64,000 nucleotides of DNA. Origin: Streptomyces sp. A0958 (lineage in GTDB: Bacteria; Actinomycetota; Actinomycetes; Streptomycetales; Streptomycetaceae). This document shows, piece by piece, positions 8,905-17,690 of this stretch. The DNA lies in NCBI RefSeq assembly GCF_004795035.1, contig NZ_SSBK01000008.1, positions 169,826-233,825 on the forward strand, given 5' to 3'. Each line of letters begins with the position of its first letter. Position 1 is the stretch's first letter. The notes beneath the pieces were generated by a model, which saw only the letters and a program-made list of their open reading frames with translations, was not told where the DNA came from and did not search any database. Made by a program: the position numbers and the translations under genes.

Positions 8905-9013
8905 CCGTGAGGGCCCGGCCAGCCCGTGAGGGCCCCGCGGTCCGTGAGGGCCCCGCGGTCCGTGAGGGCCCCGCGGTCCGTGAGGGCCCCCGCGATGCGC
9001 GAGGGCCCCGCGA
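8905..9013. repeat. 18-bp tandem repeat array
   Basis: The unit CGTGAGGGCCCCGCGGTC occurs at 8925-8942, 8943-8960 and 8961-8978. A variant copy lies at 8979-8996, and degenerate copies flank these on both sides. The array lies between the VOC gene at 8429-8839 and the AhpD-like gene. It looks like a minisatellite; no gene fits it. Confidence 0.85.
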
Positions 9014-9031
9014 TCCCGCCGTCCCGTCCTC

Positions 9032-9059
9032 TCCCCGCGGCCGAGGACGGCCGCGGGGG
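9032..9059 (-). terminator. hairpin terminator of the AhpD-like gene
   Basis: TCCCCGCGGCCG and CGGCCGCGGGGA form a perfect 12-bp stem with loop AGGA, ending five bases beyond the stop codon of the minus-strand AhpD-like gene. No T-run follows, as is usual in Streptomyces. Confidence 0.75.
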
Positions 9060-9064
9060 AGCGC

Positions 9065-9526
9065 CTAGTTCCAGGCGGCGCCCGCGGGCTCCTGGAGAGT
9101 GGCGTTCAGCCGGTTGAAGAAGTTCGTCGTCGCGATCATGAGGAGGATCGCGGCGAGCTGCTCCTCCGTGAAGTGGTCGGCGGCCTCGTCCCAGACCGCG
9201 TCCGACACGGCCTGCCCGCTGTGGTCGGCCAGTCGGGTGGCGGCCTCGGTCAGTGCCAGCGCGGCGCGCTCGGCGTCCGAAAAGAACGGCGCCTCGCGCC
9301 AGGCGGCGACGGAGTGCAGGCGCTCGTCGGTCTCGCCGGCCTTCTTGGCGCCCGTGACTCCGGCGTGGACACAGGCGCTGCAGCCGTTGATCTGGCTCGC
9401 GCGAAGGTGCACCAGGTCCAGCGTGTGCTTTTCGACCCCGCCCTGGTAAATGGCCTTGTAGAGGTTCTGAATACCGTTCATCGCGTCCGGCAGAACCTTG
9501 GCGGGGTTCGTCATACGAGCCTTCAT
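9065..9526 (-). CDS. carboxymuconolactone decarboxylase / AhpD-like protein
   Basis: This is a 153-residue helical protein of the alkylhydroperoxidase AhpD-like family. The redox motif CSACVHAG (CxxC plus His) lies near residue 55 and fits a thiol peroxidase role. ATG at 9526 (MKARMTNP) is preceded by GGGAG. A longer open frame upstream is only the antisense of the MMPL gene. It is transcribed divergently from the MMPL exporter gene, across a 426-base gap. Confidence 0.88.
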   Translation of the reverse strand: MKARMTNPAKVLPDAMNGIQNLYKAIYQGGVEKHTLDLVHLRASQINGCSACVHAGVTGAKKAGETDERLHSVAAWREAPFFSDAERAALALTEAATRLADHSGQAVSDAVWDEAADHFTEEQLAAILLMIATTNFFNRLNATLQEPAGAAWN

Positions 9527-9952
9527 CGCAACTCCCTCAGCAGTGTTCTTCATTCTTCCGTTCGTCACCACACTGACGGATTCCACCCCACGGAGAGGAC
9601 CGGAGAACGAGAAGAACTTTTCGAGAGGCGGCACGCCCACCGCGCTGAGCAGCGGCGATGCGGGAGCCTCGTGCGCGCCTGTGCCGCGGCTCAAGCGAGA
9701 TTCATGCACGCCTGTACCACCACTCCAGGAAACCTCATGCGCTGCGGAGCGACCGCACAGCTGACGGACGACACCGGTCGAGTGAGAAAATCCAGCCGGA
9801 AAAGGACCGCTACCGGGCGAGGAAATCCGATTCCAACCCGACTCCAGGGGCGCTCCACCAGGACTCCACCCCGCTGGTGAACAACTTGTACGCGCAGTTC
9901 CGTTTCCGTACGAGCCCCCGCTCCACGGCTCCTGACACTCAGTGAGCGTCAC
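9527..9952. other. intergenic region between AhpD-like and MMPL genes
   Basis: These 426 bases separate two divergent genes and should hold both promoters. Short frames on the plus strand have no recognisable content. I see no RNA gene, strong hairpin or known operator. Confidence 0.6.
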
Positions 9953-12139
9953 ATGACGACCCAGACCACGGCACCATCCCCCACAGAAACGGTTCCACCG
10001 CCCGTTCCTCCTCCCACCGTTGCGAATCGATACGCTGCATTCGTCGCCGGCCGGCGCTCCAAGTGGGTCGTGCTCGTACTGTGGCTCCTGCTCATGGGCG
10101 TCGGTGGCTCGCTGGCCGCCGGCCTGGCAGACGTACAGGACAACGACCCTGAGGCCTGGCTGCCGTCGAGCGCCCAGTCGACCAAGGCGGTACAGCTCGC
10201 GGAGCAGTACTTCGCCGACAAGGACACCAGCACGGCGGTCATCGTCTACGCCCGCGAGGGCGGTCTCACCCAGGCCGACCTGTCCCGCATCGACGGCGAC
10301 CGCACCCGGCTCGCCGACAAGGTGGCCGTCGGCGAGGTTTCTCCCGCCGTGGTCTCCGACGACAAGGTCGCGGCCTTCGTGAGCGTTCCGCTGCGCACCT
10401 CGCCCAGCGACAACACCGTGCTCACCGACAAGGTGACGGAAGCCGGCAAGCTCACCTCCGACGGCGCCCCCGCCGGTCTCGACGTCAAGATCACCGGTGA
10501 GGCCGGAAGCATCGCCGACTTCGCCGACGTCTACTCCGGCATGGACGGCGCACTGCTGGGTGTCGCGCTCGGCGTGGTGGCGCTGCTGCTGCTCATCACC
10601 TACCGCAGCCCGGTGCTGTGGCTGATTCCGCTGATCACCGTGGGGCTGGCCAGCCAGGTGGCGAGCGGTGTGGTCTACCTCCTGGCCAAGCACGCGGGGC
10701 TGATGGTCAACGGCCAGAGTGCCTACGTGCTGATGGTCCTCTCGGTGGGCGTGGGCACCGACTACGCCCTGCTGCTCATCTCCCGTTACCGGGAGGAGCT
10801 GCACCGGCACGAGGACCGCCACACCGCGATGGCGCTGGCCGTGAACGGCTCGCTGCCGGCCCTGGCCGCCTCCGCCGCGACGGTGACGATCGCGTCGCTG
10901 TGCCTGGTGTTCGGCAGCATGAACAGCACCCAGGGTCTGGGACCGGTCGTCGCCATCGGCGTGGTCCTGGTGTTCTTCGCCATGACCTCGCTGCTGCCGG
11001 CGCTGCTGGTGATTCTGGGCCGCTGGGTGTTCTGGCCCGCGAAGCCGCGCGTCACCGCGGGGTACGACCCGAACTCGACCCAGGAGCACGGCACGTGGGC
11101 GAAGATCGCCGCGACCGTGGGACGGCGCCCGCGCGCGGTGTGGATCGGCACGGCACTGGTGCTGGGCGCCATGGCGCTGGGCATCACCGGCGTGCAGACC
11201 GGCCAGACACAGGCGGAGCAGTTCACCGGCAAGGTCGACTCGGTCACCGGCCAGCAGGTTCTGGCCGAGCACTTCCCCGCGGGCTCGTCCGCTCCCGCGG
11301 ACGTGTACGTCCGCGACGCAGGGGCCGCATCCGCGACGGCCGCAGTCGCCAAGGTGCCCGGTGTGTCCTCCGTCAGCACCCAGGTGGCCAAGGGCGGCTG
11401 GACGCATCTGACAGCGGTGCTCCGCGACGCTCCGGACTCCGCGGCCGCCAAGGACACCGTCCGCGACATCAGGACGGCGCTGGACGGATCGACCGGTCCG
11501 GCAGCCGATGCGGTCGTCGGGGGCCAGAGCGCGGTGGCGCTCGACGTCTCCGAGGCGCAGGGTGACGAGGAGATGCTGCTGATCCCGCTGATCCTCGCGG
11601 TGGTGCTGGTGATGCTCCTCGTCCTGCTGCGGGCGGTCATCGCGTCCGCGGTGCTGCTCGGGTCCGTGGTGCTGTCGTTCGTAGCGGCCGTCGGCACGGC
11701 CTCGCTGCTGTTCCACGCACTCGACCACGGGAGGATCGACCGCGGGCTGGTGCTGTTCGGCTTCATCTTCCTGGTCGCGCTGGGCGTCGACTACACCATC
11801 TTCCTGATGACACGCGCGAAGGAAGAGGTGCGCATGCGCGGGCACCGCGAGGGAATCCTCACCGCGGTGACGGTGACCGGCGGTGTCATCACGTCGGCGG
11901 GCGTGGTGCTGGCTGCCACGTTCTGCGTCCTTGCGGCGATCCCTACGGTGAGCTCACTGCAACAGGGTCTGCTGGTAGCGGTCGGTATCCTCCTCGACAC
12001 GTTCCTGGTACGCAGCCTGCTGGTTCCCGCCCTGGCCCTGGACCTGGGCCCCCGCTTCTGGCGACCGGGCCTGACGCCACAGCAGACAGCGCCGCACGAT
12101 CCCGTGAAGAGCCGGACCGAAGCACCGTCCACCGTCTGA
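9953..12139 (+). CDS. MMPL family RND transporter
   Basis: This is a 728-residue inner-membrane exporter of the MmpL class, about the usual size for Streptomyces paralogues. The first membrane helix (WVVLVLWLLLMGVGGSLAAG) follows a proline-rich N-terminus. A soluble loop is followed by a helix bundle with the GTDYALLLISRYREEL signature. The second half repeats the architecture (VALGVDYTIFLMTRAKEE). These GxDY motifs carry the proton-relay Asp/Tyr pair. MMPL proteins export lipids or hydrophobic metabolites; no linked biosynthetic gene shows the cargo. A perfect hairpin downstream shows it is the last gene of its transcript. Confidence 0.93.
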   Translation: MTTQTTAPSPTETVPPPVPPPTVANRYAAFVAGRRSKWVVLVLWLLLMGVGGSLAAGLADVQDNDPEAWLPSSAQSTKAVQLAEQYFADKDTSTAVIVYAREGGLTQADLSRIDGDRTRLADKVAVGEVSPAVVSDDKVAAFVSVPLRTSPSDNTVLTDKVTEAGKLTSDGAPAGLDVKITGEAGSIADFADVYSGMDGALLGVALGVVALLLLITYRSPVLWLIPLITVGLASQVASGVVYLLAKHAGLMVNGQSAYVLMVLSVGVGTDYALLLISRYREELHRHEDRHTAMALAVNGSLPALAASAATVTIASLCLVFGSMNSTQGLGPVVAIGVVLVFFAMTSLLPALLVILGRWVFWPAKPRVTAGYDPNSTQEHGTWAKIAATVGRRPRAVWIGTALVLGAMALGITGVQTGQTQAEQFTGKVDSVTGQQVLAEHFPAGSSAPADVYVRDAGAASATAAVAKVPGVSSVSTQVAKGGWTHLTAVLRDAPDSAAAKDTVRDIRTALDGSTGPAADAVVGGQSAVALDVSEAQGDEEMLLIPLILAVVLVMLLVLLRAVIASAVLLGSVVLSFVAAVGTASLLFHALDHGRIDRGLVLFGFIFLVALGVDYTIFLMTRAKEEVRMRGHREGILTAVTVTGGVITSAGVVLAATFCVLAAIPTVSSLQQGLLVAVGILLDTFLVRSLLVPALALDLGPRFWRPGLTPQQTAPHDPVKSRTEAPSTV

Positions 12140-12165
12140 TCCGCGGACGACCGGCACGTACGACG

Positions 12166-12200
12166 AGGCGCCCGGGCAGCGACACGCTGCCCGGGCGCCT
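12166..12200 (+). terminator. strong hairpin terminator after MMPL gene
   Basis: A perfect 15-bp stem, AGGCGCCCGGGCAGC with GCTGCCCGGGCGCCT, and loop GACAC lies 27 bases after the MMPL stop codon. Confidence 0.85.
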
Positions 12201-12229
12201 ACGGGCTGTCCCGCACTTCCTGGTGGATC

Positions 12230-12430
12230 AGCGCGCTCACCCCCGGCCTCCAGCGCCGCCTTCGGCGTACCCGGACCGGGCACGGCCTTACCATCTGGCA
12301 GGACCAGAGACTTCAGAGAGATACGGCCCAACAGAGCATCGACGAAGTCGTGACCAGGAGCCGCGCGGCCGCACGGCCGTGCGCCGGTCAGCCAGTGCCG
12401 CACCGCCGACTTGTCGTAGCCGGACCCGCA
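12230..12430 (-). pseudogene. remnant of a helix-turn-helix regulator
   Basis: On the minus strand the block YDKSAVRHWLTGARP, followed by a GRISL-type segment, resembles a conserved part of Streptomyces XRE-like regulators. There is no start codon context, no full domain and no upstream continuation. It reads as a decayed fragment. The rest of the 12,201-12,644 gap shows no gene. Confidence 0.4.
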
Positions 12431-12644
12431 GGACCGTCGTGGCGCCTGGCATCGGCCGGCGGAACGTGGTCCGCTGGACCGGCCGGCCGGCCGCGACTGC
12501 GTCACTCGTCGTCGGATGCCGCTCGATGCGACGTTCCGGGTAAGGGTCTGTGCCGGAGTGTTCCGGGTAGCCGTCGGGGCGAGGGCCGATCCAGCCGTGG
12601 TTGACGACCGTGCGTTGCGAATTCCGCGTTGACCGAGGAGCAGC

Positions 12645-13937
12645 ATGACCGACGAACACCGCCGGGTGCCGGACACCGTCGTCGTCGGAGCGGGCCTGGC
12701 CGGCCTGGCCCGCGCACTGGACCTGTGCCGTGCCGGTCAGCGGGTGGCGCTGCTGGAGGCGTCCGACGGCGTGGGCGGCCGGATGCGCACGGGCCGTCGG
12801 GACGGATTCCTGCCGGACCGTAGGTTCCAGGTGTGCAACACCCCTTACCCGCAGGTGAAGCGACGCCTGGACCTGAGCAGTTCGGCACTGCGGCCGTCCA
12901 CCGCGGGAATCATCGCGTACACGCCGAAGGGGCCGATCCGTCTCGCCGACCCAACGAGGGAGCCGGGCGCGGCAGGGGCTCTGCTCCCGGGACGGGTCCT
13001 CTCCGCCCGCGATCCGGCCGCGCCGGCGGCACTCACCGCGCGGGACGCCGTTCTGCCCGCCTCCATGGTCAGACGGCGCCGGGACCTCTCGACCGCGGCG
13101 GCGCTCTCCCGGGCGGGTGTGTTGGACGCGGTGATCGCCGACGTCCTGCGGCCGTTCCTGTCGGGCGTGTTCCTGGCGGACCGGCTCGAGACCTCCGCCC
13201 GTTCCTTCCACCTGGTCTGGCGCAGCACGGCGCGAGGGCCACTGTGCCTGCCGGCATCAGGTATCGGCGCCGTACCGGCCCAGCTCGCCGGCACCCTGCC
13301 CGAGGGTGTCCTGCGTCTGGGTACGTCCGTCGAGGAGATCACCGACGCCGGAGTGCTGCTGAGGAACGGGAGCGAGGTGCCGGCCCGGGCCGTCGTGGTG
13401 GCGACGGCCCCGGCGACCGCTGCCCGCATGCTGCCGGACCTGACCGTGCCGGACGCACGCACCGTCACCACCTACCACCACGCCACCGAGAGCACACCCA
13501 TGGCCGAGCCGCCCCTGATGGTGGACAGCACCGGCACGGCCCTGAACGCCTGCGTACTCAGCGAGGTCAGCACCGGCACGGCCCTGAACACCTGCGTACT
13601 CAGCGAGGTCGCTCACACCTACGCGCCCCCCCGCCACCGGTCTGATCTCCACTTCCATACTGGGAACGGACGCCCCGCGCCAGGCACAGGAGGTGCTCCG
13701 GCGCCTGGCCGAGCTGTACGGCACCGACACGAGCGGCTGGCAGCAGATCGCCGCCTACACGGTCGAGGGCGCCCTGCCGGCGATGCTTCCCCCTGGCCGC
13801 TGAGCCACCACACCCGCCTCGGCCCGGGCAGGTACGTGTGCGGGGACTCCCGGGCGACCGGCTCCGTGCGGGGGGCCCTCGCATCGGGCGCACGTGCCGC
13901 CCGGGAGGTGTCAGCCGACTCGGAGCGCCGCAGATGA
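12645..13937 (+). CDS. FAD-dependent oxidoreductase of carotenoid locus, with two compensating frameshifts
   Basis: This is a flavin amine-oxidase/protoporphyrinogen-oxidase-like protein upstream of crtY. The Rossmann motif VVVGAGLAGLARAL is at the N-terminus and the C-terminal FAD block is RYVCGDSRATGSVRGALASG. ATG at 12645 has GAGGAG four bases upstream. The frame is open for 430 codons, but about 55 codons are out of register. Dropping one C from the seven-C run at 13626-13632 restores TYAPPATGLISTS...EGALPAMLPP, as in relatives. One extra C in the run at 13789-13793 then returns to the original frame. There is also a 42-bp internal duplication. The enzyme is probably inactive as written, unless both are base-calling errors. 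Confidence 0.8.
   Translation: MTDEHRRVPDTVVVGAGLAGLARALDLCRAGQRVALLEASDGVGGRMRTGRRDGFLPDRRFQVCNTPYPQVKRRLDLSSSALRPSTAGIIAYTPKGPIRLADPTREPGAAGALLPGRVLSARDPAAPAALTARDAVLPASMVRRRRDLSTAAALSRAGVLDAVIADVLRPFLSGVFLADRLETSARSFHLVWRSTARGPLCLPASGIGAVPAQLAGTLPEGVLRLGTSVEEITDAGVLLRNGSEVPARAVVVATAPATAARMLPDLTVPDARTVTTYHHATESTPMAEPPLMVDSTGTALNACVLSEVSTGTALNTCVLSEVAHTYAPPRHRSDLHFHTGNGRPAPGTGGAPAPGRAVRHRHERLAADRRLHGRGRPAGDASPWPLSHHTRLGPGRYVCGDSRATGSVRGALASGARAAREVSADSERRR
13527..13610 (+). repeat. 42-bp tandem duplication inside the oxidoreductase gene
   Basis: Unit 13527-13568 is repeated at 13569-13610 with one mismatch (GCC versus ACC codon). It duplicates 14 residues (STGTALN, then A/T, then CVLSEV) in frame. 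Relatives are expected to have one copy. Confidence 0.9.
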
Positions 13938-14046
13938 CTTGGGGCAGGGCCGCGAACGACCCCGTCCGTAGAGGGCCGATGGCGCGACGTGGTGGCGGTC
14001 GGATGACCTCGTCGGTTCGCACCCGGGTTCGTATCCAGGAGTCAAC

Positions 14047-14136
14047 GTGGAACTGAGCGGTGTCCGTCCTGCCGTCACCGAGCCGCCGCGTCCGGGCACG
14101 CGCGGAACGCCCGCCGCCAAGGGGGCGGCCACGTGA
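14047..14136 (+). CDS. possible 29-aa leader peptide of crtY
   Basis: A GTG at 14047 follows AGGAG at five bases and opens a 29-codon frame (starts VELSGVRPAV). Its TGA overlaps the crtY GTG as GTGA. The arrangement is like the other coupled junctions in this operon, so it may be translated to couple crtY. No domain is recognisable. It may instead be the residue of a shortened gene. Confidence 0.4.
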   Translation: MELSGVRPAVTEPPRPGTRGTPAAKGAAT

Positions 14137-15347
14137 CACCCCGGTCCGCCGAAACATCCGACGTGGTCGTCGTCGGGGGCGGTGCCGCCGGCCTCAGCCT
14201 CGCGCACCGGCTGGCGGAGACCCGCGCCGCCACGGTGACCGTGATCGAGCCGCCCGACGGCCCGCTGCGCCCCGCGGAACGGACCTGGTGCTACTGGCAC
14301 TCGGACGTCGACGGCCTCGAAGAGGCCGTCAGCGCATCCTGGTCCGTGCTGCGCGTGCACGGCGCCGACGGCCGCCCGGTCACCGTCGAACCGGACCCGT
14401 TCACCTATCGCATGGTCCGCTCCACCGACTTCGAACGAATGGTCCACGGCCGCCTGGCCCACTCGGACGGAGGGCACGTCCTGCGCGCGACAGCGCAATC
14501 GGTACGCAACTCGCCCGGTGGCGCGGAGGTCCGGTGCACACTGCCCGGCGGGGGGCCCCTGACCCTGCGCGCCCGTCGCGTGTTCGACTCGCGGCCGCTG
14601 ACCGCCCTGCCGCCGGCGCGCACGCAGTTGCTGCAGCACTTCCGCGGCTGGTTCGTACGCACCGACACCGATCGGTTCGATCCCACGGTCGCGGATCTGA
14701 TGGACTTCCGGGTTCCTCAGCCGGCACACGGACTCGCCTTCGGCTACGTCCTGCCACTGACGCCCAGTCGGGCGCTCGTGGAGTACACCGAGTTCTCCCG
14801 CAACACGCTGAACACCGAGGCGTACGAGTCGGCGCTCGATCGCTACTGCCGGGACACTCTCGGGCTCGGCCCGCTCACGGTCGAGCAGACCGAGCAGGGA
14901 GTCATCCCCATGACCGACGCCCGCTTTCCCCGGCACGCCGGAACTGCCGTGTTCCGCATCGGGACCGCGGGCGGCGCCACTCGTCCGGCCACCGGCTACA
15001 CCTTCTCCGCGGTACAGCGACAGAGCCAAGCCATCGCCGCAGCCCTGCGCGACGGGCACGCAACCGTCCCCGCACCCCACGGGTGGCGCGCGCTGGCCAT
15101 GGACGCGATATTGCTGCGCGCCCTGGACACCGGGCGGATCAGCGGCCCGGACTTCTTCACCAATCTGTTCCGCCGTGTCCCGGCCGAGCGCCTGCTGCGG
15201 TTCCTCGACGGCACGACATCGCTCCGGGAGGAGTGGGGCATCGGATTGCGTACCCCTGTCCGGGCGATGCTCTCCACGGCAGCCGAACTGCCCTTTCTGC
15301 CCCGCCACGCCCGGCACAGCGCGAGAAACGGAGTGAGCCACCGATGA
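14133..15347 (+). CDS. crtY: lycopene cyclase
   Basis: This FAD-dependent lycopene cyclase converts lycopene to beta-carotene. It has 404 residues. The dinucleotide-binding motif VVVGGGAAGLSLAHRL is at the N-terminus. The family blocks ERTWCYWHSD, VLPLTPSRALVEYTEFS and GGATRPATGYTF are clear. The GTG start at 14133 has AAGGGGG eight bases upstream. The stop overlaps the crtT start (ATGA). It is the first recognised gene of the crtYTU operon, which converges on crtEIBV, the arrangement known for isorenieratene loci in Streptomyces. Confidence 0.93.
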   Translation: MTPRSAETSDVVVVGGGAAGLSLAHRLAETRAATVTVIEPPDGPLRPAERTWCYWHSDVDGLEEAVSASWSVLRVHGADGRPVTVEPDPFTYRMVRSTDFERMVHGRLAHSDGGHVLRATAQSVRNSPGGAEVRCTLPGGGPLTLRARRVFDSRPLTALPPARTQLLQHFRGWFVRTDTDRFDPTVADLMDFRVPQPAHGLAFGYVLPLTPSRALVEYTEFSRNTLNTEAYESALDRYCRDTLGLGPLTVEQTEQGVIPMTDARFPRHAGTAVFRIGTAGGATRPATGYTFSAVQRQSQAIAAALRDGHATVPAPHGWRALAMDAILLRALDTGRISGPDFFTNLFRRVPAERLLRFLDGTTSLREEWGIGLRTPVRAMLSTAAELPFLPRHARHSARNGVSHR

Positions 15348-16078
15348 GCCTCATGCGCGACCACGACCTGGCCCGCGCCTTCGACCACGCCTCCCACACC
15401 TACGACCGCCTCACCGCTCTCAATCCCGGCTACCGCACCGACCTCCTGCGCTCGGCCCGCCGCCTCCGCCTCCCCGAGGACGGAGCCGGCCTGCATCTGC
15501 TCGACCTCGGATGCGGCACCGGCGCCTCCACCCGGGCCCTGCTCACGGCCGCCCCCCGGGCCAGGATCACGGCCGTGGACGCCTCCGCGGGCATGCTGCG
15601 CCGCGCGATGACCAAGCCGTGGCCCGCACGCGTGCGCTTCGTCCACCTGACCGCCGAGGAACTCGCGACCGCCGGCGAGGGCCCGTTCGACGCGATTTTC
15701 GCCGCCTACCTGTTCCGTAACGTCACCGACCCGGACACGGTCCTGCGGACTGCCCGAGCCCTGCTGCGGCGGGGCGGACGTCTCGCCGCCCACGAGTACA
15801 GCCTCAGCGGCGCGCGGGTGCACCGGGCGCTGTGGACGGCGGTCTGCCAGGGGGTGGCCATCCCTGCGGGAACGTTCACAGGGGACCGCGGCCTCTACCG
15901 CCATCTCTGGCGCAGCGTCATCGCCTTCGACACCGCCCCCGACTTCGCCGACCGGCTGAGGCGAGCCGGTCTGACCTCGGTGCGGATCGCCCCGGTCGCC
16001 GGATGGCAGACGGGCATCGTGCACACCTTCCTCGCCCGCAACGGCGGCTCGACCACGACAAGGGAGCACGCACAGTGA
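15344..16078 (+). CDS. crtT: class I SAM methyltransferase of carotenoid locus
   Basis: This is a 244-residue UbiE-like methyltransferase. The SAM-binding motif I is LLDLGCGTGASTRAL and the acidic loop is ITAVDASAGML. It matches CrtT by position between crtY and crtU. The exact CrtT reaction in isorenieratene clusters is not settled, to my knowledge. It is coupled to crtY (ATGA) and to crtU (GTGA). Confidence 0.88.
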   Translation: MSLMRDHDLARAFDHASHTYDRLTALNPGYRTDLLRSARRLRLPEDGAGLHLLDLGCGTGASTRALLTAAPRARITAVDASAGMLRRAMTKPWPARVRFVHLTAEELATAGEGPFDAIFAAYLFRNVTDPDTVLRTARALLRRGGRLAAHEYSLSGARVHRALWTAVCQGVAIPAGTFTGDRGLYRHLWRSVIAFDTAPDFADRLRRAGLTSVRIAPVAGWQTGIVHTFLARNGGSTTTREHAQ

Positions 16079-17643
16079 CCGCTCATCGCCCCGCTGCCGC
16101 CCGGCGAGGCCGCGACCGCAAGGCCGAGGTCCTGCTGCCCGCACCCGGCGCGGAGCGCTTCCGGCGCGGGGACGCACCGTCCGTCGCGGTGATCGGAGGC
16201 GGAATCGCCGGCCTGTCCGCAGCCACCCTGCTGGCCGAACGCGGCGCCCGAGTGACGCTGTACGAGAAGGACGGCTCACTCGGCGGTCGGCTCTCCGGCC
16301 ACCGCACCACGCTGACGGACGGCTCCGCGGTGACCATGACCCGCGGGTTCCACGCCTTCTTCCGCCAGTACTACAACCTCCGAGGTCTGCTTCGCCGCAC
16401 CGACCCCACCCTCTCGCGGCTCACCCCGCTGCCCGACTACCCCTTGCGGCACAGCGGCGGCCTGACCGACAGCTTCGCCCGTGTCCCGAGGACCCCACCC
16501 CTCAGCGCGCTCGGATTCGTCGCCCTCAGCCCCACCTTCGGCTGGCGGGACCTGGCCGCCATGGACCCCCGGGCGGCGCTACCGCTCCTCGACGTACGCG
16601 TCCCCGCGGTGTACGAGCGCTTCGACGACGTCACCGCCACCGGCTTCCTGGAAAGCGTGCGATTCCCCGAAGCCGCACACCACCTGGCCTTCGAGGTGTT
16701 CTCGCGCAGTTTCTTCGCCGATCCGCGCGAACTGTCCGCCGCGGAACTGCTCCTGATGTTCCACATCTACTTCCTCGGATCGGCCGAGGGTCTGCTCTTC
16801 GACGTACCGACCGAACCCTTCCCCCAGGCGCTCTGGGAGCCGCTCGCCGACTACATCCAGGGCCTCGGCGCGAACATCCGCACCAAGACCCCCGTGCACC
16901 ATGTCATTCCTCGCGACGGCGGAGGGGCGGACGTGCACACCGACGCCGCTACCGACCACCACCAGGCCGTGGTGCTCGCCCTCGACACCGGTGGTCTGCG
17001 GCAGACCGTCGCCGCGTCACCCGGCCTCGGCACGGTCGGCTGGCGCGACAACATCGCAACTCTGCGTACCGCACGGCCCTTCCTCGTCTCCAGGCTCTGG
17101 CTCGACCGTCCGGTCCGCACCGACCGGCCCGGATTCCTCGGCACCAGCGGCTACGACGGGCTGGACAACATCAGCGTCCTGGACCGGTACGAGGGCGAGG
17201 CCGCCCGCTGGGCCGCGCGCACCGGAGGCTCCGTCGTGGAACTGCACGCCTACGCCGTGGAGCCCGCGGCGGAACGGAAGGACGTGCAGGACATGCTCCT
17301 CGACCGGCTGCGCCAGGTGTACCCGGAGACCCGCGAGGCGCGCATCGTCGACGCCCGGCACGAGTGGCGCTCGGACTGCCCGCACTTCGAAGTCGGTTCC
17401 CACCACCGGCGCCCCGCCGTGCACACTCCCCACTCCTGGCTGACCCTGGCCGGTGACGCGATCCGCTGCGACCTGCCCGTCGCCCTCATGGAACGAGCCG
17501 CCACCACCGGCTTCCTGGCCGCGAACGCCTTGCTCGCCGACCGGGGTGTACGGGGACAGGTGCTGTGGACGGTCCCCAGGTCGGGCCGCTCCCGCCTGCT
17601 CCGGGCGCTCGGGGCAGTCGCGGGATGTCGCCCGTCTCCCTGA
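16075..17643 (+). CDS. crtU: beta-carotene desaturase/methyltransferase
   Basis: CrtU aromatises the beta-ionone rings of beta-carotene and shifts a methyl group, giving isorenieratene. The protein has 522 residues. The FAD motif VAVIGGGIAGLSAATLLAERG lies near residue 37, and YEKDGSLGGRLSGH follows. The C-terminal FAD-contact block is WLTLAGDAIRCDLPVALMER. The GTG start at 16075 overlaps the crtT stop and has AAGGGAG eight bases upstream. Presence of crtU indicates an aromatic carotenoid as end product. Confidence 0.92.
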   Translation: MTAHRPAAARRGRDRKAEVLLPAPGAERFRRGDAPSVAVIGGGIAGLSAATLLAERGARVTLYEKDGSLGGRLSGHRTTLTDGSAVTMTRGFHAFFRQYYNLRGLLRRTDPTLSRLTPLPDYPLRHSGGLTDSFARVPRTPPLSALGFVALSPTFGWRDLAAMDPRAALPLLDVRVPAVYERFDDVTATGFLESVRFPEAAHHLAFEVFSRSFFADPRELSAAELLLMFHIYFLGSAEGLLFDVPTEPFPQALWEPLADYIQGLGANIRTKTPVHHVIPRDGGGADVHTDAATDHHQAVVLALDTGGLRQTVAASPGLGTVGWRDNIATLRTARPFLVSRLWLDRPVRTDRPGFLGTSGYDGLDNISVLDRYEGEAARWAARTGGSVVELHAYAVEPAAERKDVQDMLLDRLRQVYPETREARIVDARHEWRSDCPHFEVGSHHRRPAVHTPHSWLTLAGDAIRCDLPVALMERAATTGFLAANALLADRGVRGQVLWTVPRSGRSRLLRALGAVAGCRPSP

Positions 17644-17644
17644 C

Positions 17645-17682
17645 CGGTGTCCTCCCGCGCACAGTGGCGGGGGAGGACACCG
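17645..17682. terminator. bidirectional terminator between crtU and crtV
   Basis: CGGTGTCCTCCC and GGGAGGACACCG form a perfect 12-bp stem around a 14-base loop in the 47 bases between the converging crtU and crtV stops. Confidence 0.8.
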
Positions 17683-17690
17683 ATGGTTGC

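Noticed and set aside
8905..9013. CRISPR array
   Set aside because: The 18-bp units are directly contiguous without spacers and no cas gene is present. No other CRISPR-like pattern was seen in the window.
9527..11845. Upstream extension of the AhpD-like gene to 926 codons
   Set aside because: The extension is antisense to the MMPL gene. The ATG at 9526 has its own ribosome-binding site.
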